From Trichoplax sp. H2 (Eukaryota > Placozoa > Uniplacotomia > Trichoplacea), in contig NOWV01000006.1 of assembly GCA_003344405.1 (NCBI GenBank), positions 1,149,461-1,213,460 on the forward strand: a stretch of 64,000 bases of DNA, given 5' to 3'. Of the stretch, positions 52,431 to 63,822 are shown piece by piece. The notes beneath the pieces were generated by a model. It saw only the letters and a list, made by a program, of their open reading frames with translations, ran no database searches and had not been told where the DNA came from. The translations under genes were made by a program, and so were the position numbers. Positions within the stretch are counted from its first letter, which is position 1, and each line of letters begins with the position of its first letter.

Positions 52431-54008
52431 AGTATTCGAGAATATAATTGCAAGTACGAAGTACAGTCAAGATATAAAGCTGGTTATAATAGAAATATTG
52501 AAGATTAATTTCGGAAATATGTTGTAGTAGCACCTGCAGCACTTAGTGAATGAGATGATTTCTTTACAGTTATTGTAATAACAATTAGGGAAATTACGTA
52601 TTTGAGTACTGTTGCATTTTTACACTTGAGATTTAGCGCAATTTCATTGACAATTATTGATAGTGAATCAGTTATAGTGTTACGATAAATAAATGATATT
52701 AAAAACTCGTAAATTATTAACTCTTTCGTAGGAATGGTTTATTAAACTAGGTAATAAATTATAGCTACTTCTGCGTGTACTCGTATTGTTAAAGTCACTT
52801 TAATTTATATTCAGCTAATACTCATTCTGTAACTTAGCAAATCGCCATTAATGGATTTGTCATACGATATAATAGTTATTGATATCTTTTACATGATTTC
52901 ATTGAGGTGATTCATACGTGCAGTTTATGTGATTATATGCTTCTATGCGTATATCTTAAAATATGTACATAGTAGTAAACGTACTATAGTATGGGTAATA
53001 AAGGCAAAGATACAGTAGCGAATTTATATCGGACTATACCCAATTGAAGTTATATTAAAATTCTTTCTAAAAATATATTCTTAATTTTAATATCGTTTCA
53101 GTAAGGAAAAGTGCTAAAATACAAGTATGATGCGTATGGTAAGTGGCTTCATTGCGGATGAAGCCGTCCAGGACAGCTTCCTTCGATAGGGTTGTAGAAC
53201 TGAATTTCCTGATATGTTTATAAATGGTTATTTAGAGTAAATTATCCACAATACTAATTTAAATTTACTTTTGGGAGTATGCGTATCAAGATAAAATCGA
53301 TTCAATGAATGCACACGAGCATCTAAATGCTAATACTGTATAAAGTTAATTTTAATTTTTGAATAGTATTATCATACCAATATTAAGAGACACTATACTG
53401 TACAGTACATAACTTCGAAGGAAGGTACAGTATACTGTACAGTATGTCTAAGATATTTCAGCCGATAAATTTTAGTCACAGTACAATATACTGTAAGAGC
53501 TACCATGCAAGCTACAGTACTGTACTGTAGAAGTGTAGATGCTGAAATCTCTAGAAAATATAATCTTGTAGTCTATTGCTACTGTGCAGTGTGCAGTACT
53601 TAACTGGTACTTTTTGAATACCTATTTGTTTGTTAATAAAAATCTCGCAGAAAACTACTGGGTTCAAAAGCTAATTTTAATTTTTGAAGCGCCTAAGAAA
53701 AAATTTAAACACTTTTGCAAGATTTACAAGGCTGACAGGTTATTTGCTCGATGCTTGCAGTAGAAGTGCAACCATTCCGTAGACACTTATTTGCACCGTT
53801 ATGAAGGGTTGACTGTACTGTAAATGTGCACCATGATGTGCACTCAGAATCATAAATACGGCAGATTGCAGACTGAACATTGAACAGTGGAACTTATTCA
53901 ATGAACAGTCGTAAATCGACATAACAGCACGGACAGCATACTGTACTGTATTCGCTATGCGTTACTGTATCATAATCTCATGCAATACTGTACTGTATAG
54001 TACAGAGT
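52431..54008. other. Intergenic region with lattice tracts F and part of G
   Basis: No coding exon recognised. GTAC-W pieces occur at 53395-53445, 53513-53529 and from 53938. The remainder is unique AT-rich DNA, probably the LicD-like 3' UTR and the distal promoter of the HTATSF1-like gene. Confidence 0.55.
53395..53529. repeat. GTAC-W pentamer lattice tract F
   Basis: Two small clusters, 53395-53445 and 53513-53529, for example TACTGTACAGTA with a flanking TATACTGTACAGTATG. More degenerate than tracts A to D. Confidence 0.75.
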
Positions 54009-54075
54009 CAGGGACTACTAAAAAGAAAGACCACACTGTACTGTACGGTACCACTACAGTATACTGTACTGTATG
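53938..54075. repeat. GTAC-W pentamer lattice tract G
   Basis: Several TACTGTACTGTA pieces. The tract straddles the left terminus of MITE M2 (CAGGGACTACT at 54009), with lattice both outside and inside the element. This is the clearest physical link between the two repeat types. Confidence 0.8.
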
Positions 54076-54280
54076 CTACCTTTGAAACCGTATACCATAT
54101 TGCACAAAACCAACTTAGCAGGCTAACAGCAGCTAATTTGCACGTCAATTGCAGACAGTATAGCGTACCGCTACAAATACACGACACAGTTGAAATGACC
54201 AGTAAAATAATCAGCCTCCATATTGTTAGTATAGCGAACAACCGTTTTCTGCCTGTCCCGTGTCTTTCTTTTAGTAGGTG
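54009..54280 (-). mobile_element. MITE copy M2, inverted relative to M3
   Basis: Starts with CAGGGACTACTAAAAAGAAA. The reverse complement of 54075-54280 aligns over about 200 bp with 55592-55790 (M3). Shared blocks include GACAGGCAG, GTTGTTCGCTATACTAA, ATTATTTTACTGGTCATTTC and AAGTTGGTTTTGTGCA. The far end has CTTTCTTTTAGTAG and a second similar piece at 54294-54310, so the right terminus is rearranged. No transposase gene is present. It lies about 300 bp upstream of the HTATSF1-like start. Confidence 0.85.
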
Positions 54281-54476
54281 GCATATACTGTACTCTTTCT
54301 TTTTAGTAGTAGGAGTTCACTCCTTCACCAAATCCGGCCTTTTTTTCGGCTTGCAGCGGAGACAAGATTGTGTTTCTTCATATTTTTTTAGGTTATACCT
54401 GAAGGTGCGTAGGATACTTGTCTTGGAAAGGCTCGCTTAGCAAAGATAGGCGACTCATACTCGTGCATGAGTCCGA

Positions 54477-54547
54477 ACAGTACAGTACAGTACAGTGTAC
54501 AGTACTGTAAACAATACAGTACATTGTACTGTATAGCACAGTACAAT
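54477..54547. repeat. GTAC-W pentamer lattice tract H, adjacent to HTATSF1-like start
   Basis: Four TACAG units are followed by mixed units, ending about 70 bp before the HTATSF1-like ATG. The position mirrors tract C at GOPC. Confidence 0.85.
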
Positions 54548-54616
54548 GCAGCTACTGCAGTGATCACAACGGGTGCAGTGACATAGCACTACCGTAAACG
54601 TGATTACAACGTTAAG

Positions 54617-57600
54617 ATGGAATCACGAAAGGATGATCTTGTTGCTGATTTACGTGCTCAAGCACAACAGTATGAAAACTTATCCGAAACTGTTAGTACT
54701 ACAACTAATAGCAAACAACGCGTAGATAATGATGGCGTTGTTTACGAATTTGATGAAGAAAAACGAGCTTGGTTTCCGAAGGTACTATACGTACTGTATG
54801 TACGAATATACTATAAATTCTTGTATGGTCAATCGTACTGTACTAAAGTATAAAGCTATGCAAAGTATCTACCGAATGCAGTTTAATAAACATATAGTAT
54901 ACTGTACGATATATTGTATTGGACGAGGAATAAAACAGTTGATTAATTTGGGGGACATACCAGAACTAGTGACGTTTTTATCCATTATCAATTTTACTCA
55001 CTGTTTACTGTATGCACTGCAATGCACCGCTTAAAATATTACTACATCAAACTATCAAACCTTATGCTGTACTGTACTGACATAATATTGAGAGTAGAGC
55101 TCATAATATAATTGGATATACAGTAGTTAACTTAGGAAATTTAAAATTTAAAAGTATCCAGCTTTGCCTAAGAGGATGAAGTGCGAGGATTTTAACTTAA
55201 AGTAGTTACCAGTAGAAATAACATCGAGATATTCTGGTATAGATACGATAGCAATATTACTGAGGCTTATATATGCATAATAAACAGTAATACGGTATAG
55301 CTTATTTGATGAATTCTTACTTATTATAATTATAGTATTGTAGAATAATCCGTGTGGGCGATATACTACCTCGGTACTATTGCATTTTTAGCAACTAATT
55401 TACGAAACAAATTAATGATTGTATTAGATCGATGACGACTTTATCGCTGCTTATCAGTACCATTATGGAACGAATACGAATCAACAGGAACCTACTACAG
55501 GAGTCATTACAGCTGCAAATATGGCTCCTCCTACCGCTGAAGCTGCTAAGGTAATATAGCAACCTTTCACATTCCAGCTTCAGCCAGGGACTACTAAAAG
55601 AAAGAGATGGGACAGGCAGGAAACGGTTGTTCGCTATACTAATAATATGAAGGCTGATTATTTTACTGGTCATTTCAACTGTGTCGTATGTCTGTAAACG
55701 GTACACTGTACTGTCTGCTATTGACGTCCAAATTAGCTGCTATTAGCCTACTAAGTTGGTTTTGTGCATTATGTTATACGGGTTTCATCGGTAGCATATA
55801 GTAGAATGATCGAAAAAATGATAAGCCTTCACATTATTTTTACAGTGTGATCGTTTCCTTTCCCATCTCTTTCTTTTTAGTAGTCCCTGCTTGTACATAT
55901 TGTAAGCAGAACAAAATTCATTTTGTGTTAAAATCTTGTTAGCCTATCGTAAATGCTTCAAATGCGATTCCCAAGCAAAAGCAGAAAGGGGAAGAATCAA
56001 AAGATAGAAAATCTCAACCTGAAGGTGATATCATGCAATAAAGCTTAATCAGTCACAACTAGCTAAGTTCTTACCTACAGTTATAACATGGAATAGAATA
56101 GTACAATTTAATGTTTATTATCAACCTATATTTCTTCGTGCTAAGAAGTCGCGAAATCATATGCATATTGATTGACTTAAGAATGGTAATCTTTCAATTA
56201 TAGGCTGGTTTGATGTCGATGAAACTAAAAATACGAACGTTTATGTCTCAGGTTCTATATTGATATACGAGATCATAAATTATTAAATAGCTTTTAAAGA
56301 ATAAGATTAAATTAATAGCATCTTAGGGTATTATGGAGAAAAGCCAGTTTTGGTATCACCAGTCTAAGCGTGTAGTTATAGTAAGAAAATTTTCGCCTTG
56401 TAATTAATTTGATGTTAGGCTTACCTATGGACACTACAGAAGAAGAATTCGTAGAATTAATGAGTAAATGTGGTATAATTATGCAGGACGATGACACTAG
56501 TATGTAAATATATATTCGTAAAGAAAAGTTATTATCATCTATAATGAAAGTGTTAGATTGACGGTGGATGTCGGTTTATCGTTATTCATAATAAAAATAG
56601 AAGAATTCAAGGTGAAACTTTATAGGGATACAGATGGGCAATTGAAGGGTGACGGACGATGCTGCTACTTGAAGGTATACTCGATAACGAACATTGAATT
56701 GCTGATTTACGCTTACTGTAGTTAAAAACTATTCTAAAAATCCGTTCGTGTCATGGTAATTTACGCAAACAGCTCCTAATCAGTCGTTCGAATAACATTT
56801 GCTCAAGCAGCGATTCCTATTTCGATCCTAGGTCGAGTCCGTAGACCTCGCTTTACAAATTCTTGATGGTTCCTTATTTAAAGACAGCACAATTAATGTT
56901 GAGAGGGTAAAGTACCTACTAATGCATGTCAGAATCTGAAGATATATAGCTAAATAGACGTTAGAGACCTCCATTTGGGAGATGCAACCAATTCGAATTA
57001 AAGTATTTAATTTCTCCTGTTGTCTATCGAAAGTTAAACGTGATATTGAATCTTTTAGGCGATGTTTACTTTAAAAGGACGGTATGACCCATCGCTGCGA
57101 AAAAAGAAGAAAAACACGAAAAAGAGAAAGAGAAAAACACAGGAAAAGTAATTCACTGCCATACATATTAGAGTATACCATTTGAAAAAGTTTCATAATA
57201 TGTTACCTATTATCTTTATCAAGGTTACTTTCATGGAATGAAAGTAAATCAGAAAAGCGTTCCAAACTTGATAAGGTTTTGATTGTTAAAAATATTTTTC
57301 ATCCGGATGAATTTGAGGTAAATTTGATAGCTTTCTTGCAGTCTATGATCGTTTATGGGTTGTAGTTTATAAGATAGTGGTATTAATCTTCAGCACCACC
57401 ATCTGCGAATGTTTTTAATAGAAGGATCCTACATATATAACAGAATTAAAAAGCTCTGTAAAGGAAGAATGTGAAGCCAAGTTTGGACCTATCAAGAAGA
57501 TAATAATATTTGATGTAAGCTGTAAAATGCGTGCTATGATATCGTGCGATACAGCACTGTAAGATTTTACAAATATTGTATGTACTTGTTTGTATGTCAA

Positions 57601-57983
57601 TATACTTTCTGGATTATAATACTGCATTGGATATTGTTTTTATAGAGACATCCAGAGGGAGTAATTTCGATAACTTTTGCAAATCCAGAAGATCGTGATA
57701 AGTGTCTCGAGGTTATCATTGTTTGTTATATTTGGTATTTTTAGTTAACTGAGATCTGTTGTATCATTATGCTATATCGGTTTTTTGCTCACCGTAATTA
57801 TTGCACAAGTATGATATTGAACTTATTTGGTCCCAGGTAATGCATGGGCGATACTTTGCGAAGAGGAAACTGCATGCTGAAAAGTGGGATGGCTTTACTA
57901 ATTATCAAATTGAAGAGACGGACATGGAAAGGGAAGAACGTATAAAGAAGTGGGAGGCGTACATCGAGGAAGATAACGCTTAA
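54617..57983 (+). CDS. HTATSF1: HTATSF1/CUS2-like U2 snRNP splicing factor, 378 aa
   Basis: Tat-SF1/Cus2 proteins assist U2 snRNP during prespliceosome assembly; the cofactor name refers to the human protein only. Exons: 54617-54781, 55428-55550, 55943-56024, 56204-56251, 56419-56499, 56601-56674, 56832-56906, 57059-57147, 57224-57317, 57422-57514, 57646-57711, 57837-57983; 1137 nt, phases agree. N-terminal VYEFDEEKRAWFPKIDDDFI is the family signature. RRM1 has NTNVYVSGLP as RNP2-like and KGDGRCCYLK as RNP1-like. A basic linker (KKKKNTKKRKRK) follows. RRM2 (UHM type) begins KVLIVKNIFHPDEF and contains HPEGVISITFANPEDRDKC. The end reads KWDGFTNYQIEETDMEREER, then stops soon after. The long acidic C-terminal tail of human HTATSF1 is missing, as in yeast Cus2. 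Intron 2 contains MITE M3. Confidence 0.96.
55585..55889 (+). mobile_element. MITE copy M3 in HTATSF1-like intron 2, intact terminal inverted repeats
   Basis: About 305 bp. The left end CAGGGACTACTAAAAGAAAG continues AGATGGGA. The right end is its reverse complement with one extra A in the A-run, giving terminal inverted repeats of about 29 bp. Similarity between the arms extends further inward (AGGAAACG; GAAGGCTGAT versus GAAGGCTTAT), so the element can fold back. No ORF of note. A clear target-site duplication was not found. The centre has GGTACACTGTACTGTC, a lattice-like seed. Confidence 0.9.
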
Positions 57984-60900
57984 ATATATTTAGTGAAGGT
58001 ACTTTTTTAATCTTCTATATTAAGTCATGGAATAATTGTTATCCTCAATAATAATTTAAACGCATGTTCTGCTGCTTGTACTATTAATTTTCGATCGCGT
58101 AAGACATGAACAATCGTCTAACGATTATATTAGTAAATTCATGCCAGTCTGTCTTCATGAAATCGATTTCAACCTTAAGCCATACATAGCAGATGGGTTA
58201 ATTAGGGATTTTCGGACTATTACTCTAATATCAATATTGAGATATATATTTTTACGGATTAAATCCCCTATTTGAATGCTTATAGAAATTTAGTTAACTG
58301 TAAGCTGTATTAATATAAGCTATTTGTATTACTGCCGTCAATTCTAGGTATGAATCGGATGTGCGAATACGTTGGTTGGTACATGCTGTGAAAATGGGAT
58401 TGCCACTTGATAGTATCGATTTTTCAATTTTATAATTTAATTTGTAGTGCAAATTTACTGTGTGATGTGATAACATCAACACGTAGGTTGTACATTCAAT
58501 ACCAAGGATGCGAAGCGATTTGTTCTTATCGATTGTAATAGCAAGGTCTGTTGGTATTTTATGAGACGCTTGCAAAGAGCTTGCATGTTCTATCAAATGA
58601 AGTTATAAGCCTCTATTATGCAATAAAAATTCATACACCTCCGGTATAAGTTTTCATTGCGTGTACACAATCTATTTCTGTAGTTTGTCTTATACGAATT
58701 TCAGTAATTATTACTGACTGTATGATTATTATATTAATTATAATTATTGAATAAAATTTACTATGATCTTATTAAAATAATTTTTAAGTAAGGCTGATCA
58801 AAACGCCGTATCGATATTCGTTTACTGGTTCATATTTACTCTTTACTAAGTAAAAAATGAGAATACGAGTTATTTGTCCAACAGAAAGCTTTTAAATTTA
58901 ATGTACACAACATTTTCCCAATTTATGGTATCAAATATAAACTCAGATGTTACACTGAAATTTATTTTTCTCAGGTTTTAATGCAAATTAACTCCGTTAT
59001 TTATGTTATAATGATCCAGTAGATATCGAAATTTTAGTTCGGTGCTTATATATTCTATAATTTGCTGATGAGTTATGTCCTTATGAATTACTCTTGGTTT
59101 TATAATGTCTGATTTTATCAAATTTATGATACTAGTCTCACTTAGATGGGTTGCAACTAAAGCATCATCGCAGGATTACTTACGCCATATCATGTAACAC
59201 ATGTATGCGTATACAAATATTTACTTTAAAATTAAATTAATTTAAAAATTTTGATGTATTAGTTACGTATTTCGTAAAAGTAAGCTGTAAAATCTTAGTA
59301 GATATACATTGTCTTAAACCTCCTCTCTTTTGTATATATCAGTCAGCTCATAAAGATATTTGTTTTATGGATCCTTTTTTTATGTTCATTATCTAAAATC
59401 TGAAATATTAAACGATCACCTCAAATCCCTAATGAAATTAGGCCGTACAAAATTAGCTATTAATGATCTAATATATACAATTTTTTCAAGGTATCATGTT
59501 TGACAATATACTCATAATACTCGTATTAGTTGACAAATCAGTTATAATTATTAGTATGTGTAGTGATACTCTTCAATTTAGAATCTATGCTTAGAAATGT
59601 TTTTTATTCAGTTTTCTTCCGTACACATGTTTTTGCCTCTTATAGGAAATTTATCGTTTATTAAAGCCCATTCATTTAAAAGTAACTTCTCCGAGTTTTT
59701 GCAAACATCATACTATTCAAATGCTGATATCACTATCTGGATAAAATTTAATAGAATTAAAAGTTTTAACATAACCAAAAAGATTTTTTAAAGTTGGTGC
59801 ACAATTTAATTAACAATATTCTAGTAACCTATCATAACATGTAGCTATTTTCTTACTGATGTTTTAAAAAATATTATAGCAGCACTATCCTAGATTTCAC
59901 TCGAATACAAAAAGCCTGGAAATAGATTTACTGGTATTAAAAAACATCTAAAAAGGGGGTAAAGTATCTAACGTCATATCAATACATTCTGAATCTACCT
60001 ATTGTATATTGCATAGGTATCCAGCATGCCACGATTTGCTAGTATACAATATATTGCATTATATTACGAAAAGGACGCAGTAGGGATAGGCTACTGACTA
60101 ATAAATAGAGGTACAAGATACTAAAAAGCTTTAATGCATTTCTCTATATATATAATCCAGATTTTGGATGCTAAATATCTCATCGAAAGTATAACAGTTG
60201 GCATTATTACCTACGATAACATATTAGAGGCTAAAAGAAAACATCAGCTTCGTATTAAATTTTTAAGTAGCCAGTGTATGTACGTGATCGATTGTGCCTG
60301 AACTGCATCATAGATATTACAAATCCGCTACAATCTATTTAATGTACCAACTTATAGACTCAAAAATACGGATATTTGTATCTCAGCTATGATTAAATTA
60401 AATTTAAGCATTGTTTGTAAAATAGATGAATAATGGCATATTAGTAATTTTAATGGTTACTGATAAAAGGTGAAAATATTAGAGTTTTTACGTCCTTGAA
60501 ACAGAAGATCTCGTAGGACTAAAACCGAATATATTGATACAAGCTAATTGTATAAATAACTTTGATAAAATCAGAATTTGTAGTAATGCTGCAATAGCTA
60601 TTATGAATCATTTAAGATACTTTATATTAGATGTTAAGGTAGCATGGTAAGAAGTACATTTCCAGATAGAGTAGCAGTAAAAAAAATCTAAATTTCAATT
60701 GAAGCTGTTATTAGCCAACTATAAATCTTGATATGGTACAAAATTCTGATAGTAAAGGCTTTCAAGGGCTTAGAGATATAAATAAGTTTTACTTACATAT
60801 AAGTAATGTTAATATGAATTTCACTTCATACTGTAATTGGTCTCTAATAAACTTTTTGTAAATCTGAAATTTTGAAAGATATTATAAATCGCCGCTTCTA

Positions 60901-61238
60901 AGCTTTATTGTCGGATTCTTTAAATACGAATAAAAGTCCTCATAAACTACATCTGATAATAGCTAGAGAGAAAAATGGTTTCGCTACGAAATATTGGAAA
61001 TATTTTAAAATTGTATAAATAAATGGTATAGAATGTAAAAATATAGCAGATAATTTTGTTGATGCGCCGTACAAAGTAACCGTTATAAGTTTACATTTCC
61101 ATATATGATTTTGAAACCTCAGTTTATGGACCTATTTATGAATGTATACTTTTTATAACAGTGTATGAGGTATCATGTTTATAATCCTGACTATCGCAGA
61201 TAATTTTTGTTTCTGAGGTATTATTGCTATAGTACGTG
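57984..61238. other. No recognisable gene
   Basis: AT-rich sequence downstream of the HTATSF1-like gene. A 100-codon stop-free stretch at 58294-58596 on the - strand begins at TTG and matches no family I know; I leave it uncalled. No repeats of the GTAC-W type occur here. Confidence 0.5.
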
Positions 61239-61519
61239 CAGGGATTACTCGAAAGAAGAGAAATGGATGGGACACAGCCGAAAGCTGCAAGAATGAGTTG
61301 GCTGATCATTTCAAAATACGTTACGGTTGTAACCGTACACCGTACTGTGCAAAACCAACCTGGCATCTAATTTGAAGCACGATTGTGTACAGTATAGGGT
61401 ACGATTACCGATGGTCAATGCAGTTGCAATGACCAGCAGAAAAGTCGGCCAACTCATCGCTAGTACAGTATAGTCAACGATCGTGTCCTGTCCCTTTCTT
61501 TTATTTCGAGTAGTCCCGG
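61239..61519 (-). mobile_element. MITE copy M4, diverged fold-back element
   Basis: Left end CAGGGATTACTCGAAAGAA. The right end is the reverse complement of CCGGGACTACTCGAAATAAA. The arms match again further inward (GAGTTGGCTGATCATT versus GAGTTGGCCGACTTTT). The right arm also matches M2 (CAGTTGCAATGACCAGC versus CAGTTGAAATGACCAGT). The flanks GTACGTG (61232-61238) and GTATGTG (61520-61526) match at 6 of 7 bases and may be a target duplication. Confidence 0.8.
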
Positions 61520-62711
61520 GTATGTGATGTTTACCTAATTGATACTTAATATCTTATATTTAAAGATATTCAGAGTTAATGAGTAACAGCATGACGGAAT
61601 TAAAGAAGTTTCATAGTCTTGTAATAAAGTCGACGACCTATATTAGTGTATTTGAACATTGAAGAAATTAATGATGCGTTACCATACCCTACTACTTGAA
61701 CAGGTATAACTTTCCCATCTATCTATCACTTATCATGATACTATATATAATATGCTAGGACTATGCCTTAATATCAAAATTAATGATAATAAGAAAAATT
61801 TGAGCTAGTATCCAATCGCTATCAATTTTGAGATAATAACCAGCTCAACCGATTTATTCTATTCTCTAGAAGTTATCATATTTTAACTATACTTTTGGTG
61901 ATTGTTAGTCAAGATAATACACTTATAATTTATGTATATGTCGAATTATGCCTACAGTATTTGCCAGCCTATGAAGAGGTGATCTAGGTATAAAATAGAA
62001 CCTATTTTGTAAGATGATAACAATCATCTGATTTAAGTTCTCTTTATGATAAATTGGTCAGAGAATTAGATAAAATAGAAAGCTAAATGTGCAGGCAAAC
62101 TGAACGATTCTATTAGTTAGATGAAGCGCCATATATATGTTAGTTAATTCATTCTGGAGATAACAATCCTTGGTATTCAGTTTTCGTATTATACTGTAGT
62201 TTAATACTGTATTATTGCTATCATTTGCTGCATCGCGCATGGTTGTATGGTAGTGTTACTGAAAGGACATCGTAGTTACAATTCTTGGTAAATTCTGTAA
62301 ACTTTCTTGATTTGCTTGCGAGTAAATCAACGGATCATTTATTTTGATACGGATATAACTATTATTTATTTTCGTGCATGTTTATCGATTATAATTATCA
62401 TTATTTTTATATAAGATTTCTTAGTGTTAGAATTCTTTGCGTGAAGAAGTTTGAATTTTTGCTGCGCAATTTTACAGTGTTTCCATGACATTTGTAATCA
62501 CATGACAAATCGGCCGTTTCTATTGGCTATTCATTTCATATGCCTTGTTGGTCATTGTGAATGATTATTATTGAACAATATTCAAAATAAATCGTGCTTC
62601 CTTTTATTGGTAAAAGCATTGCAGCGCTACGTAAGAAACCATTATGCGGATATCCTATCAAATCAGTTGACTCCAATTTAATCTACGCAATAGACACTCA
62701 CAGCTACACAA

Positions 62712-62909
62712 CTAAATATCTTCATACGAATAATCATACATACAGTATATAAAAATAGATACCAGCAACAATATAAATATCCAGAATATTTTCATTAGCG
62801 TTAATATTGTGTAAGCATCAGAGACATCACCATCGCTGGGTGCACCATTTCGGTTTCGTTGTTGATGTCCCAGTAAATTTGAAATACGTTTAGCTATCCA
62901 AAAGTAAGT
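62712..62909 (-). CDS. Possible C-terminal exon of an unidentified single-pass membrane protein
   Basis: Behind an acceptor (TATCATAG) lie 65 codons on the - strand, ending with a stop. It reads TYFWIAKRISNLLGHQQRNR, then a polar stretch NGAPSDGDVSD, then a hydrophobic segment (KIFWIFILLLVSIFIYCMYD) and a short tail YSYEDI. Codon composition and the basic, polar, hydrophobic order look like a real tail-anchored or single-pass protein. No family is recognised. Upstream exons would lie towards or beyond the right edge; a tiny candidate ends near 63085 with a GTAAAG donor, but this is weak. Confidence 0.4.
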   Translation of the reverse strand, partial: TYFWIAKRISNLLGHQQRNRNGAPSDGDVSDAYTILTLMKIFWIFILLLVSIFIYCMYDYSYEDI

Positions 62910-63231
62910 CTATGATAACATGTTGAGAATACATGATATCTAATTAATTATATATATAACTGAATAATTTTCCAACATGCATGTCTACATATTAAAATGT
63001 TGATTAATACGTACTGGAAATTTGGATATTTTATGAATTAACTATGTGTGAGGTTACACTTTACTTTACCATTGCCGAGATAGGTTTACTGGCTGTACCG
63101 TAATAATAATATGATTTAACAGCAGTGAAATATGTTATTACTTAATTACAGTAATGCCTTAATCGGAAATCGCTAGTCCAGGAAGTCGTACAGTAGTTAC
63201 AGTATTATTCGAATATTTTACGAATAATTTA

Positions 63232-63822
63232 CATACTGTACTGTACAGTACAGTACAAAATAGGTTTACAGCGTTGTCTATTACCCAACGTGATAACACA
63301 CATACTGTACTGTACACTGTACAGCATACTCTACTGTGCCTAGTGATACATACTGTACAGTATACAGTACAGTGGTTGTATTACGCTATCGTTATCATCA
63401 TATTCTACAGTAGTGTACAGTATAGTGTACTGTACAGTACACTACAGTACACTGAATACTGTACAGTACAGTACAGTACTGTACTGTGAAGGAAAAAGTA
63501 CTGTACTGTACTGTAGATGTTTCATTACTATACTGTACTGTACAGTACAGTACTTTTACAGTTACTAACTGAATACTGAACAGTACTGCACACTGTACAG
63601 TACATACCAGTCTCCTGCATTTGACTAAGATATTTTACCCATTTAAAATTTCTACCAAACTTTTACACTCTACAGTACTGTACTCTGTACAGTATCTACG
63701 AATTTAGAAACTCAGTAATACTGGGCACTGAGTGTACAGCACCGTAAAGAGAAATCGAAAGTCAATAGTTAGACGTAGCAACTAGTACAGTACTGTAGTA
63801 TTGTATTAGTATACTGTAGCAC
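63232..63822. repeat. GTAC-W pentamer lattice tract I (longest field)
   Basis: About 590 bp densely filled with lattice pieces. The cleanest run is near 63458-63487 (TACTG, three TACAG, two TACTG units). Pieces are interrupted by unique sequence of 10 to 60 bp. A stop-free frame at 63274-63489 is a repeat artefact. Confidence 0.9.

Noticed and set aside
58294-58596. 100-codon ORF on the - strand downstream of the HTATSF1-like gene.
   Set aside because: TTG start, no motif, no partner exons found. Kept only as a note.
54009-61519. Assigning the MITE family to the hAT superfamily.
   Set aside because: CAGGG ends are suggestive, but no 8-bp target duplication is visible at any copy and no transposase is present.
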